Shown piece by piece: positions 39,814 to 49,188 of a stretch of DNA of 64,000 nt (its first letter is position 1; every line of letters starts with the position of its first letter). Position numbers and translations under genes: made by a program. Below the pieces are notes generated by a model. The model saw only the letters and a program-made list of their open reading frames with translations. It was not told the DNA's origin and did no database searches. This DNA comes from Aurantiochytrium sp. KH105 (taxonomy: Eukaryota; Sar; Bigyra; Thraustochytrida; Thraustochytriidae): contig BGKB01000085.1 in NCBI GenBank assembly GCA_003116975.1, positions 248,001 to 312,000 of the forward strand. Direction: 5' to 3'.

Positions 39814-41130
39814 TTATGAAAAGGCACTCGGAAGCGAAGGCAGCGTATCTGCTGCGCGTTCAGAGGCTACATCCGGACCGCGCGTGCCAGAAGCTGCCGC
39901 GCTACCGCCAGCAGACTGCGATGAAGCTGTCGCACTAGATTTTCCTTCTGCAGCAGAAGACGGAGCCGCGCCAGCATTGGCTGCTCCACCACGTTTGCGA
40001 TCGTCAGCAGGCTCACCAAAGGCACCGTCATGTTTGGTTGCAGTCCCCGAGCCCTGTGAAATGCGCACCAAGGCTTCTTGAACACGGCGTTTGTCCTCCA
40101 AGCTGCGCTCGAGAATCGCTTTGGGATCCGTCTCGCGCTTGGTCGCATCCACATAAGTATAAGAGTATGTATACCTTTCAGGAAAGGAAGGAAAATGGCT
40201 TGGGACAAAGAGAGGATGCTCCAGCGTGTCTTCTTGCCTCGATTTTGCCCTCGACTTGCTTGCCTTGCCACTTTTATCGTTCTTGCTTTTCTTCTTGTCC
40301 TTTGCTTCCGCGCCGCCCTTGGTTTCAGAGTCCACCTCCATCTTGTCGCTGTTCTTATTGTTGTCATTGGTCTTGTTGTTTTTGTCATTGCTGCTCGTGC
40401 CACTGCTACCCTTGTCATTATTGGCCGTGCCGTCCGCTGCCCCGGCGGCAGCGGAGGCAGCAGAGCTATCCTTTGCTTTGGCACTCTCATCTGCTGTGCT
40501 TCCTCCTCCTGCTACTGCTGCTGAAGATGTTGAGGATGAGGACGAGGAGACTCCGTTTGCCGCGGCGCCCTCGCCGCTTGTCAAAGAGGATTTGTTCGCC
40601 TCGCCATTGGCTGTCGCAGCAGAGGCCCCTTGCAATGAGGCACCTGCAGCATCAGCATGCTCTGTGCCGCCGTTTGCCTGTTCGCCGTCCGTCTTTTGCC
40701 GCTTGGCACTCGCAAGCAGGTCGGCCGCCGTGCTCGATGGTAGCGCAGACTTGCGTTTCTCGCCGTATTGCTGCGCGCGGCGTGGCCGTTTGTCAACAGG
40801 AAAGTTGGGAATGCCCGTGGTGTACGGAACCTGCCATGGGACCTCGCGGCACATGCGCTCGAGATCACGCCAATCTACGCGATTGGGCTCCAGACGATCG
40901 AACGCTTGCAAGAGATCGAGGAGATTGCTCTCCGTCCTGCCATCGTGCTCCGCGTATGTGCGGCACAGGCGTCCAATCTTCTCGATATACTTGCCGATCA
41001 CGTCGACAAAGGTATCAAAGGCGTGACCTTCGGCGGCGGCATCGAAATCGCCAAACTCTTTTGACCTGCAGATCTGTGCCACGGCAATGCGAAGCACCTG
41101 ATGCGCAAACTGGTCGCTCATCGTCGGCAT
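39814..41130 (-). CDS. TAF8: TFIID subunit TAF8
   Basis: A 438-residue protein from the ATG at 41130. Residues about 5-80 form a Bromo-TP histone fold (FAHQVLRIAVAQICRSKEFGDFDAAA, then TFVDVIGKYIEKIGRLCRTYAEHDGR). The segment SNLLDLLQAFDRL completes it. Downstream is WQVPYTTGIPNFPV, then a low-complexity Ser/Ala/Asn/Lys linker (about 135-300). The TAF8 C-terminal signature FVPSHFPSFPERYTYSYT follows, then RETDPKAILERSLEDKRRVQEAL. In TFIID, TAF8 pairs with TAF10 through the histone fold and contacts TAF2 through the C-terminal region, supporting RNA polymerase II pre-initiation complex assembly in the nucleus. TAF3 and SPT7 share the histone fold but lack this HTY-type motif, so TAF8 is preferred. 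Confidence 0.88.
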   Translation of the reverse strand: MPTMSDQFAHQVLRIAVAQICRSKEFGDFDAAAEGHAFDTFVDVIGKYIEKIGRLCRTYAEHDGRTESNLLDLLQAFDRLEPNRVDWRDLERMCREVPWQVPYTTGIPNFPVDKRPRRAQQYGEKRKSALPSSTAADLLASAKRQKTDGEQANGGTEHADAAGASLQGASAATANGEANKSSLTSGEGAAANGVSSSSSSTSSAAVAGGGSTADESAKAKDSSAASAAAGAADGTANNDKGSSGTSSNDKNNKTNDNNKNSDKMEVDSETKGGAEAKDKKKSKNDKSGKASKSRAKSRQEDTLEHPLFVPSHFPSFPERYTYSYTYVDATKRETDPKAILERSLEDKRRVQEALVRISQGSGTATKHDGAFGEPADDRKRGGAANAGAAPSSAAEGKSSATASSQSAGGSAAASGTRGPDVASERAADTLPSLPSAFS

Positions 41131-41917
41131 ATACCGCGCCCCTCGCGGGCGCGCGCGCGCGTTACGACGCCCGCTTCACCCGTGCTGCTCTCGTTGCTGC
41201 GCACGAGATCGCTCCTGCGCGATCACGCGAACGATCCGCCGCTTTCTGGCGCTCCCTTCTGCGGCAGCCGCTCCCTTCGCGTGGCCTCTGCACGCGCTTT
41301 CCGGCCTCTTCGCCGCGCGCCCCTCGAGTCTCTCTCGGTGCGCCCGCGACCCGCCGCGCGCGCGAGAGCCCCAAGCAACTTTTTTTCCTGTTTGTCGCGA
41401 CGGCCGCACGTTGTAGAGTAGACTAATGACCATGATCTTTTCCCGAGTCTTTTCTGGGTGGGCTTGATCATGATCCTGATGACGATGGAGGGCCGGGAAT
41501 ACGCGTCTCTTCTAGGCGATTGCAAATTGGGAACGCCTCCGCAAACGATGCAGACGCAGTAGTGCATTAATTTTTATTCTAGAGATCAAGGATCGTTCCT
41601 CGCGGTGGCTTACTTTCTTTGTTGTCAGGAACAACGGCATTGATCGTTAAAGACTTTCTGTTCACCAGACTTGCTTGCAGGACTTGAAATTTGATATTCC
41701 GAATCGAGCTGATGCAGCTTCGGCTCGCGCTCAATGTGCTCACCAAGTGCAAGACCCGAAAATTAAGCAATATTTTAAAGGTAAAAACACATTTGTACGA
41801 CAACGTCTTCACGCAATCAAAGATACAATTCGCAGACAGACAGACTGATCGACTAAATGACTGAATGACTGACCGCTGGCCATGGATATCCACACTGAGA
41901 GACAAGCACGTCTCATC
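41131..41917. other. Intergenic region between TAF8 and the membrane protein
   Basis: A 787 bp gap. The GC-rich part near 41131-41400 is the TAF8 leader/promoter. The A/T-rich remainder (41400-41860) probably holds the promoter's distal part and the neighbour's 3' UTR. No convincing gene. Confidence 0.45.
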
Positions 41918-42958
41918 TTATGTCCGCTTGGCAGCAGACGAAAAGGAGGAGGAGGATGAGGTAGCAGTCGCCGGATGTGAGGACCCCGACGACGAAGCGC
42001 GCCGCGCACCAGGTCTTCGGCGTCTTCGAGGTTTGGTGTCGCCGGCATACAGCTTAAACAGCGACTGCAGTCCCTCTTGGGGCCGGAGAAGCATCTGTAC
42101 AATGAGATCGTCGAGCGTCGCGAAAATTTGCACGGCGACGAGATCCGTAATGACGCTCATGGCCGAAGATCCCGAGTCATCCATGAGAATAAAGTAAGAC
42201 AGTGGAAAGAGGGACCACGTGAGAAGGGCATCCGGAAGCAGTCCAAAAAGGCGATAAAACGCAGACCACCACTTTGCAGCTTCGTCATCTTCATCATCGT
42301 CTTGCCTTCTACACAATTGGCGAGGGAGCCCAAAGACGATGAGGATGAACAAGAGCGGCAAACTGAGCGCCACGGCGAAAAAGGCAAGCACAAGGCCACG
42401 CGCAGCGTACTGAATGAGATTGTAGTCGGCAATCTTCTTGATAAGCGTCTGCGTAGGTTCTTCTGCTTCGCCAATAAGGATCATCCAGGTAAATCCCATT
42501 TCGAAAAGACTCGGCAGGAGCAGTAGCACAGAGAGCACATAACCGACTTGTTGATACACGTGCAAGATCGCGCTCGTGTCGTTCTGCATGCCATTCTCCG
42601 CACTCTCGTCCTCCCACGAGACGATCATGCCACTCCATACAAAGACAAGGAGCGTCCAGCACACGAGGCCCTTCACAAACATGCGCTCGTTCGAGTAGAG
42701 GAACTTTAGGTCTTCCAATGTCTCGGCGAGCTCTTCGTCTTCCTGTTCACCATTTTTGCTTGGGTCTTCGAGGTCAGGAATGTCTTTATCTCCATTCGCT
42801 TTGGCTGCAGCTGCTCGTTTTACCATGTTCGTCAAGCTCGCCATGGACGATAACGGTGCCTTGGACTGGCTCAAACTATCACGCTTCGACGTCTTGAGAC
42901 CACCTTTACCGCCGCGGTCGGCCGCCTCCGCGTCGCCTTTGGCTGCGCCGCCCTCCAT
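41918..42958 (-). CDS. Multispan membrane protein, unknown family
   Basis: A 346-residue protein from the ATG at 42958. The first ~90 residues are acidic and polar, with no signal peptide. Four to five hydrophobic segments follow: GLVCWTLLVFVWSGMIVSW (about 98-116), VGYVLSVLLLLPSLFEMGF (about 138-156), GLVLAFFAVALSLPLLFILIVFG (about 188-210), and LLPDALLTWSLFPLSYFILM (about 238-257). A weaker VITDLVAVQIFATLDDLIV segment (about 268-286) could be a fifth. The tail is Arg-rich then Ser-rich (SSSSSFSSAAKRT). The DDEDDEAAKWW loop separates spans 3 and 4. I do not recognise the family. The cytosolic N-terminus and basic C-terminus suggest both ends face the cytosol if the number of spans is even. 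Confidence 0.7.
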   Translation of the reverse strand: MEGGAAKGDAEAADRGGKGGLKTSKRDSLSQSKAPLSSMASLTNMVKRAAAAKANGDKDIPDLEDPSKNGEQEDEELAETLEDLKFLYSNERMFVKGLVCWTLLVFVWSGMIVSWEDESAENGMQNDTSAILHVYQQVGYVLSVLLLLPSLFEMGFTWMILIGEAEEPTQTLIKKIADYNLIQYAARGLVLAFFAVALSLPLLFILIVFGLPRQLCRRQDDDEDDEAAKWWSAFYRLFGLLPDALLTWSLFPLSYFILMDDSGSSAMSVITDLVAVQIFATLDDLIVQMLLRPQEGLQSLFKLYAGDTKPRRRRRPGARRASSSGSSHPATATSSSSSFSSAAKRT

Positions 42959-43463
42959 CTTGACGTTTCGATTCTTCGTCGTCAGCTAGTCGTCGCCGTC
43001 CTCGTCCTCGGCGCAAAACCTGGGCCAGGGATCGGCCCGCGTGTACCAGGCACGCAAACAAGACTGGCGCGGCCGCGCGCGCGAAAGAAGGGACGTTTGC
43101 CTGAGGTAGAGTAAAGTTGCTCGCTCGCTCGCCAGCCAAGTATACTACTACGAGTCGCCACGTTTGTGCGCGTGCGCGCGCGCTGTCCATCCGGACTTCC
43201 GGGCTCCCTTTCCGAATATCCGAGTCATGACAAGCCGTTACGATGTCTCCTCACTACTTGGCCCAGCCTGCTACTCGACGCCGACAGGGGCGGCCGGCCC
43301 GGGCCGGCGTGCGTGGCACAGTCAGGTCAAGCTGAAAAGTGGGGTTTGCTGCAGACAGCCAGCCAGCAAGACCGTTGCGGCGCTTCTTGTGGTTGGAAAA
43401 ACAATCAAGTGCGGACCTGACAGAGTCTATTTTTGTTGCTTGCAGAAAGACAAGGCTGTGACA
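42959..43463. promoter_or_regulatory. Divergent intergenic region
   Basis: A 505 bp gap between divergent starts. The plus-strand frame is open across it with an ATG at 43227, but the sequence lacks resemblance to the VOC protein, so it is treated as leader. Nothing else seen. Confidence 0.4.
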
Positions 43464-44750
43464 ATGAGCGGCGCGACAAGTAGTAAAGAGAGCAGCGGCG
43501 ACGGGCATCATGTGGTGACCGTGGCTACCGGGACGACTGCAAGCGCAGAGGCACCGACCAAGTCTGCGCAAGAGCTCGTTGTCGAGCTACAGCGTGCAAA
43601 TGATGAACTCAAGAGGGAAAACGAGCTCCTCCAGGCCAATGTAGAACGACTCGGCGACGAGCTCGCCGCGTACCAGCAGAAAAATGATCTCGAGACCAAG
43701 GGTCTCAATGAGTTTTTGCGCAAGGTGAATCACTACAGTCGCGTCGTTGCCAATGCAGATATTAGCAAGCAATTTTACGTCGACGTGCTTGGTTGCACAG
43801 TCTTAAATCGACCCAATTTCCCCGTCCCAGGCTACTGGCTCTGGATGGGCAACATTCAACTGCACCTCATCGAGGGCAAGCATGTAGACCTTCGCATGGA
43901 CGGTGTGGCTGTAGGCAACGTGAACCACATTTCCTTTGAAGCTCACGATATTGGCCGCGTGCAGACACGTCTCGACGAACTCGAGATCCCATACGAGAAG
44001 AAGCTCATTCCTGAAGCTGGCTACTTGCTCGTGCAGCTCTTCTTTGCGGACCCTGACGGCTATTACATCGAGGTCTGCACATGTGATCAGATGAATGACT
44101 TTATCTTTGCAAGTGACCCTGCAAGTGTGCGCGACGGACAAGCCGCGAACGCCCTGGCAGGCTACACGGAGGGCGTCGAGCCTGTAGGCCCAACGCTGGC
44201 ACTCATGGCAGGTCTCAGTCTTGCTTCACTTGGGGACAGCGACCCTTTCTGCTCTACAGAGGCTCTTTTCCAGAGCATGCTTGCCAAACTGCAAAAGGTT
44301 TTTGTCACCGTCGCCCCTGGGGCCGAAGAAATTGCTCCTGAAAATGTCCTCGAGCTACTTCATAAGCTTGGTCATCCGAATGTAAATGCCGATCAGCTCA
44401 CGTCTTTGCTCATGTCTGCGGATCTCGATGCTTCAAAGTCGCTCAGTTTTGTGGAGCTCCTCAAGCTCTTCGTGGAGCTCATCAAGGGCACGCGTGACAA
44501 TATCAAGCAAGCGCTCGGTTCCGCTTTTCAAGCAGCCGACGCTGACGGTAGTGGCGCATTGTCTCGTAGTGAAGTCTTGCAGCTTGTATGGTGTCTCGGA
44601 ATCCCATTGTCCGAAGACGCCGCCGACCAAGTGTTTGCCAAGGTCGACCGTAATGCAGATGGAAAAATTGTCATTGCCGAGCTTTCCGACATGGTCCTCG
44701 AATTTTCCGCGCAGCTCGCCGAGGGTCTTCGTCAAACCACTGCATCATGA
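43464..44750 (+). CDS. Plant-type glyoxalase-like VOC domain fused to calmodulin-like EF-hands
   Basis: A 428-residue protein from the ATG at 43464. Residues about 35-85 are coiled coil (ELQRANDELKRENELLQANV). Residues about 86-212 form a VOC domain very like the plant GLYI-like family. The domain has VNHYSRV, then FYVDVLGC, LHLIEGK, VNHISFEAHD, and FADPDGYYIEVC. The three histidines and final glutamate are the expected metal ligands. Residues about 260-425 are a calmodulin-like domain. Its canonical EF-hand loops are DLDASKSLSFVE (from residue 320), DADGSGALSRSE (from 359) and DRNADGKIVIAE (from 395), with a degenerate first hand before them. The fusion suggests calcium control of a metal-dependent lyase or isomerase. 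The reaction is unknown. No signal peptide is seen, so it is probably cytosolic. Confidence 0.87.
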   Translation: MSGATSSKESSGDGHHVVTVATGTTASAEAPTKSAQELVVELQRANDELKRENELLQANVERLGDELAAYQQKNDLETKGLNEFLRKVNHYSRVVANADISKQFYVDVLGCTVLNRPNFPVPGYWLWMGNIQLHLIEGKHVDLRMDGVAVGNVNHISFEAHDIGRVQTRLDELEIPYEKKLIPEAGYLLVQLFFADPDGYYIEVCTCDQMNDFIFASDPASVRDGQAANALAGYTEGVEPVGPTLALMAGLSLASLGDSDPFCSTEALFQSMLAKLQKVFVTVAPGAEEIAPENVLELLHKLGHPNVNADQLTSLLMSADLDASKSLSFVELLKLFVELIKGTRDNIKQALGSAFQAADADGSGALSRSEVLQLVWCLGIPLSEDAADQVFAKVDRNADGKIVIAELSDMVLEFSAQLAEGLRQTTAS

Positions 44751-45342
44751 TGCGAAGTTTAGCTCGCTTTTGGGCTTGATTGAACCGTCCACGATCACGA
44801 GACTAGATCAAGGCTCGGCCAGCCAAAATCTATTCTACTTTTCTATGTGGCGGCGGTTCGCCGTTTGTATAATTGGTTCTCAAAAATCATCTCATCGACA
44901 ATATCGAAGAATTCATCTGCACCTCTTGCAAAATCGTCTGCATCGCTGTCGTCGCCACCACCCAAAATCATGTCCGACGTAGTCTTGCCTTTTTCTTGCA
45001 CGTGCTTCTCTTCCCTTACCCGGCATCTCATCTCGGGAGAAGGCGATACACAGTACTACAGCTTGCTGTCGATCGCGCCGCGTTCAGTTCAGATGCGCCT
45101 TCGTCCGCTCTCGACCATACACAGCGCGCGCACGAGGGGCTCGCAGCGCCTAGCCAGACGTCGCCTCGGTCCGGTCCGGCCGCCTTATGTGCTTGCGTAG
45201 ATAGAACACACTCTTCGTCCTGCTCTTCCGGCTTGACATGCGCGGACAGACAGCCAGAGAGACAAACCCCGCGGAAAGCTCGCGCTCGCTTGCACGCGGC
45301 GGAGAGAGCGGCCACGGCACCATCTGACCACACGCGGACGCG
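44751..45342. promoter_or_regulatory. Intergenic region upstream of pantothenate kinase
   Basis: A 592 bp gap between tandem plus-strand genes, including the upstream 3' UTR and the kinase promoter. No gene or repeat of note. Confidence 0.45.
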
Positions 45343-46536
45343 ATGGCGGCGCGCGAAAACGGCCAGGTGAGCAGCGGCCTGGACGTCGGCGGAACTCTGG
45401 CCAAGGCTGTCATCTTCGTGCCCGAGGGCCATCCCCAGAGCGCGGCCCTGCACGAGACGCTTGCAGACATTGCGTGGGTGGAGGATGACATGCGCATGCC
45501 GGCCATTGGCGGTCACCTCATTTTCCTCAAGTACCTATCGTCGCATGCGAACCAAGCGTGGCGCAATGTGCGAAAGCATGACCTATTGCCGCGAGGAAGC
45601 CGCGTCGACGCGACGGGCGGCGGGGCCTTCAAAATCCTCGACGAGAGCATGCAACGTCTCGGTCTCAAACTGCATCGCCATGACGAAATGGAAAGCCTGA
45701 TGCGAGGCCTCTTGCTCATGGCGCTCGTGCCAGGAGAGGCGTTTTCCCTGCGCAACATTCTCTTCAAGGGCGCACGCGGACCAGCCCGTGAGCGCATCGA
45801 AACGCAACCCGTGCAGCTTGACGCAAGCGCTGGCACGGGCTTCCTCGTCGTCAACATTGGTAGCGGCGTTTCTTTTGTGCACTGCACCAAAGACTCGTTT
45901 GAGCGTGTCGGGGGCTCGAGTCTTGGTGGCAGCACATTTCTCGGCCTCACGGCGCTACTCACGGGCGAGGACAGTTTTGACCGGGCGATCGACCTCGCCG
46001 CCAACGGCGATTCGGCACGAGTCGACATGCTTGTCAGAGACATTTACGGAGCTGGAAAAGAGGTCTATGGTCTCAAAGGCACGACGCTGGCCTCTTCATT
46101 CGGCAAGATGATCTCGCGCAAGAATCGAGCCGCTGCGCGACCAGAAGACATTGCTTTGTCCACGCTCATCATGTGCAGCATGAACGTAGCTGCTCTTGCT
46201 CACTTGCACGCCAAGACGCGAGGCACGCGCCACATTGTCTTTACAGGCTCCTTCCTGGCGCGCTCTGGGCGGACCTTTAAGCGACAGGACGAGGCATGGC
46301 AGCATTCCACGAGCGAGTTGCACCTTCACAAGCGCAACTCCATCGCCATGCGGACCCTTGCCTACGCCGTATCCTTTTGGTCCAAGGGAGAGCGCTCGGC
46401 CGTGTTTTTCAGGCACGAAGGCTTTCTTGGTGCCCTCGGTGCCCTCACGCACGCAGGAGTCACTGTTGAACATGCGGGAATGCCCGTCGAGCAGCCGCAC
46501 GTCTCTGAGGCCTCTGCGCTCCTCTCCAAAGTGTAG
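45343..46536 (+). CDS. Pantothenate kinase, eukaryotic type
   Basis: A 397-residue protein from the ATG at 45343. It opens with the ASKHA-type phosphate-binding loop GLDVGGTLAKAVIF (about 12-25). It continues with FLKYLSS and DATGGGAFKI, the PanK signature GGGA. Later motifs are FLVVNIGSGVSF (adenosine/phosphate 2), RVGGSSLGGSTFLGL and HIVFTGSFL. Pantothenate kinase uses ATP to phosphorylate pantothenate, the first and rate-limiting step of coenzyme A biosynthesis. The length matches the catalytic core of animal, plant and fungal enzymes. There is no N-terminal presequence or fused phosphatase domain, so it is likely cytosolic. Feedback inhibition by acyl-CoA is known for the family; nothing in the sequence lets me judge it here. 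Confidence 0.92.
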   Translation: MAARENGQVSSGLDVGGTLAKAVIFVPEGHPQSAALHETLADIAWVEDDMRMPAIGGHLIFLKYLSSHANQAWRNVRKHDLLPRGSRVDATGGGAFKILDESMQRLGLKLHRHDEMESLMRGLLLMALVPGEAFSLRNILFKGARGPARERIETQPVQLDASAGTGFLVVNIGSGVSFVHCTKDSFERVGGSSLGGSTFLGLTALLTGEDSFDRAIDLAANGDSARVDMLVRDIYGAGKEVYGLKGTTLASSFGKMISRKNRAAARPEDIALSTLIMCSMNVAALAHLHAKTRGTRHIVFTGSFLARSGRTFKRQDEAWQHSTSELHLHKRNSIAMRTLAYAVSFWSKGERSAVFFRHEGFLGALGALTHAGVTVEHAGMPVEQPHVSEASALLSKV

Positions 46537-47059
46537 CTGACATATTATTATTCCATCTTTTTGCTCATTCCATCATCGTTGCTATGCGCTTTACTATTTA
46601 CAGTTTTCTCATCTTCGTTCATAAGATTTGGTCTGTGCCGCGGGATTTGAAGTCCTTTTCTTGGCCATTCGGGTGCTCGCAATGGTGCTGCACCGATGAA
46701 CAGCTGATGGTGCATTCCCCAAGAATCATGTTGCCAGCGTCAATGGATTGGAACGAAAAGGCTGCCCGACCTCGACCCTGATCTATCTTCGCCAAGCCAA
46801 GCCAAGCCAAGCCAAGCCAAGCCAAGTCAAGTTCGCCAAAGCTACTTTACGCCCAGGCCTAATCGCCAAAAGACAAAAATCAAAACGAAAATAAAAATAA
46901 ATAACGCAAAAATAAGTAAGGAAGGAAGGGAGGGAGGGAGGGAGGAAGGTGCCGCCGCCGGGCAAACGAGGATTGGCCAAGGGAGGCTGCGCGAGAGCCT
47001 CGGGTGCGCGAGAGAGCGCTGCGCGGGCGGAGAAGCGCGGGTCGGCGCGCGGCGGGAAG
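46537..47059. promoter_or_regulatory. Intergenic region upstream of VIT transporter
   Basis: A 523 bp gap between tandem plus-strand genes. It contains the GCCAA microsatellite (46791-46825) and a GGGA/GGAA purine run (about 46920-46950), then a GC-rich leader before the ATG at 47060. Confidence 0.5.
46791..46825 (+). repeat. (GCCAA)7 pentanucleotide microsatellite
   Basis: Seven tandem GCCAA units followed by a GTCAA variant, about 235 bp upstream of the transporter start codon. The reverse complement is the CTTGG unit seen at 38881-38940. Confidence 0.95.
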
Positions 47060-47941
47060 ATGGCGTCCGAGTCGACGCCGCTCGTGGCGAACGGCGGCAG
47101 CGGTCCAGGGCGCGACCTGAGCCTTGCGCGCAATGCGTGGGAGAAGGGCGACGCCGAGCTTTCGCGCCAAGCACACCAAGCGGAGAAGAGCCCCGAGGAG
47201 GGCCACCAGACGGAGGGAGACTTTATCAAGAGCATCGTGTTCGGCGGCCTCGACGGCATCCTCACGACATTCGCCATTGTCAGCGGCGCCACTGGTGGCT
47301 CGCTTGGCGTTGAGGCTATCCTGATTCTTGGCTGGAGCTCGAAGCTCGCCGATGCGCTCTCCATGGGTCTCGGCGACGCGCTCTCCTCTCGCGCAGAGCA
47401 CGAATTCGTCATGAAAGAGCGCGAGCGCGAGTACTGGGAGTTTGACAATTTCCCTGAGGGCGAAAAGGAGGAAATGATGGAGCTCTACAAGATGCGCGGC
47501 ATGACCGACAGCGATGCCAAGTTGGTGATCGATCTCATGTCTGAGCATCGCGACTTTTTCGTTGATGTCATGATGGTAGAGGAGCTTGGACTTCAGGTGC
47601 CCACGGGCGACGAGAACCCCTGGCTCGAGGGCTTTGTGACCTTTTGCTCTTTCATTTTCTTTGGCTTTTTCCCGCTCTTGGGTTACTGCATCTTCCCCTT
47701 TGCCTTCCCGCACATCTCTGACGAGGCTCTTTTCGTCATCGCCTGCGTCTTTTCTGGGCTTACGCTCTTTGTGCTTGGCGCGGTCAAGTCCATGTTCTCC
47801 ACCAAATCCTGGTACAGATCCGGCTTTGAGATGCTCGTCATTGGCTCGGGCGTCTGCGTCGTGGCCTACTCAATTGGCGCGATTACTAGCGCCGTGGTTG
47901 GTGTTGACCCGGACTCGATCGAGATTGGCCACGTCAGCTAG
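47060..47941 (+). CDS. VIT/CCC1-family iron or manganese transporter
   Basis: A 293-residue protein from the ATG at 47060, chosen because it follows a leader rich in Gly/Arg codons and begins MASESTPLV. Conserved VIT motifs are present: FIKSIVFGGLDGILTTFAIV in the first span, and ILGWSSKLADALSMGLGDALS in the second, with the acidic/Met residues that line the transport path. A cytosolic metal-binding helix follows with EHEFVMKEREREYWEFDNFPEGEKEEMMELY, including clustered Glu residues. The remaining three spans are FVTFCSFIFFGFFPLLGYCI, ALFVIACVFSGLTLFVLGAVK and MLVIGSGVCVVAYSIGAIT. Family members move Fe2+ or Mn2+ into vacuoles by proton antiport. Vacuolar location is inferred from the family. 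Confidence 0.9.
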   Translation: MASESTPLVANGGSGPGRDLSLARNAWEKGDAELSRQAHQAEKSPEEGHQTEGDFIKSIVFGGLDGILTTFAIVSGATGGSLGVEAILILGWSSKLADALSMGLGDALSSRAEHEFVMKEREREYWEFDNFPEGEKEEMMELYKMRGMTDSDAKLVIDLMSEHRDFFVDVMMVEELGLQVPTGDENPWLEGFVTFCSFIFFGFFPLLGYCIFPFAFPHISDEALFVIACVFSGLTLFVLGAVKSMFSTKSWYRSGFEMLVIGSGVCVVAYSIGAITSAVVGVDPDSIEIGHVS

Positions 47942-48174
47942 ACGACTAGCCTTACAATATCTCTTCCCCTCGCACAAAACGCGGCAAGGCGTTGCCGACT
48001 TTAACGATAATTATGCTGCTCCTCTTTTTTTTTTCTTTGATCTCCTTTCATTTATCAATGCGGCCTAGACTAGGCCCAAGGCTCAACGAGAGGAACGTTT
48101 GTGTGCTGTGATGAAAACAAAAATGACTTTGCAAACGAAAGTGTCTGCGGAAAATTTATGAAACGTGATTGCCT

Positions 48175-49188
48175 CTACAGTCTACCAGCAATTTGATAGT
48201 CACTAATTTGCACGTCGGCCTTGCCGGTGTCCTCGAGGTCGCCTTCAAAGCGTCGCCTTCGGAACTCACCCCAGGTAAAAGGCCGGTACCGAGGCGGCAC
48301 ATCATCAAGCGTGCGCTTCTGCATCACTGCCTCGTAACTAGGATTCAGAAAGAATGGAGCGGAATAACGCTCTTGCTCTGGATTCGCCAGCACACGGTGG
48401 ACCGGCGACTGGAAGCGGTCGTTCGACCAGACCTGGCACACATCACCGATGTTAATGATGAAGGCGCCCTTTGCCGGGTGCACGCGCGTCCAGCGCTGCG
48501 CGACCCGGTCAAAAACTTGCAATGAGCAAGGGTCGCCTTCTCGTTGGCGCAAGACAGTCAGCATGCCGGCATCGGTGTGACGATTCACCGAAAAAACGCC
48601 ATCCTTGTCAGGTTTGGGCTCCTCTTCAGAATTCCAATCTTCCGGGGCAGCTCGCGTTGTACAAACGGGATAGTAGTTGATTCGCAAAAATGACGTGTTG
48701 GGTCGGAGTTCGGGGTCAAAGCTTTGCGTCTCCAGCGAGAGCGCTTGAGCCAAATATCCAGCGAGTCGCAATGCAAGCGTCTCAAGCTCGCAAAAGTAGC
48801 GCTTCACGTCCGTGCGAAAGCGAGTGGGTTCATCTGGCCACTGGTTGGTACCGTCGATTGCGAAATCGCCCTCCTCGCCGACATCGAAGACTTCCTTAAA
48901 GTCCGGAGTCTGCTTGGTGAGCTCATCATCGAACCATCCTCGAGAGTTGTCGGCGTGGCGCTTCACTTTGCGTTTGAGATCTGAGGGCTGCGCAAAGAAC
49001 GCCTCCACGGACTCATCAAAAAGTCGAATTGTCTCGGGGTTCACATCGTGGTTTACCACCTGGAAGAACCCCCATCGCTCGCACGCGTCTGCGATCTCGT
49101 GTACAATGGGACCTTCGGCGCCACCGAGGTTGATCACAGGCGGTTCGCGCCCAGCGCGAAATTCTTTCGGTCTCTCCGGGGTCGTCAT
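48175..49188 (-). CDS. 2-oxoglutarate/Fe(II)-dependent dioxygenase
   Basis: A 337-residue protein from the ATG at 49188. It belongs to the same isopenicillin-N-synthase-like superfamily as the gene at 26076-27161. It has PVINLGG and WGFFQVVNHDV near the N-terminus and LRINYYPV before the catalytic core. The iron ligands are H204 and D206 (NRHTDAG) and H264 (SPVHRVL); the 2-oxoglutarate residues are R274 and S276 (ERYSAPFF). All are intact. No presequence is visible, so it is probably cytosolic. The substrate cannot be deduced. The two family members in this window are only distantly alike outside the core motifs, so they are not a recent tandem duplication. Confidence 0.87.
   Translation of the reverse strand: MTTPERPKEFRAGREPPVINLGGAEGPIVHEIADACERWGFFQVVNHDVNPETIRLFDESVEAFFAQPSDLKRKVKRHADNSRGWFDDELTKQTPDFKEVFDVGEEGDFAIDGTNQWPDEPTRFRTDVKRYFCELETLALRLAGYLAQALSLETQSFDPELRPNTSFLRINYYPVCTTRAAPEDWNSEEEPKPDKDGVFSVNRHTDAGMLTVLRQREGDPCSLQVFDRVAQRWTRVHPAKGAFIINIGDVCQVWSNDRFQSPVHRVLANPEQERYSAPFFLNPSYEAVMQKRTLDDVPPRYRPFTWGEFRRRRFEGDLEDTGKADVQISDYQIAGRL

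Noticed and set aside
43227..43463. Earlier ATG for the VOC-EF-hand fusion
   Set aside because: The extra residues show no homology-like pattern and contain unusual Cys/Gly stretches; more likely 5' leader.
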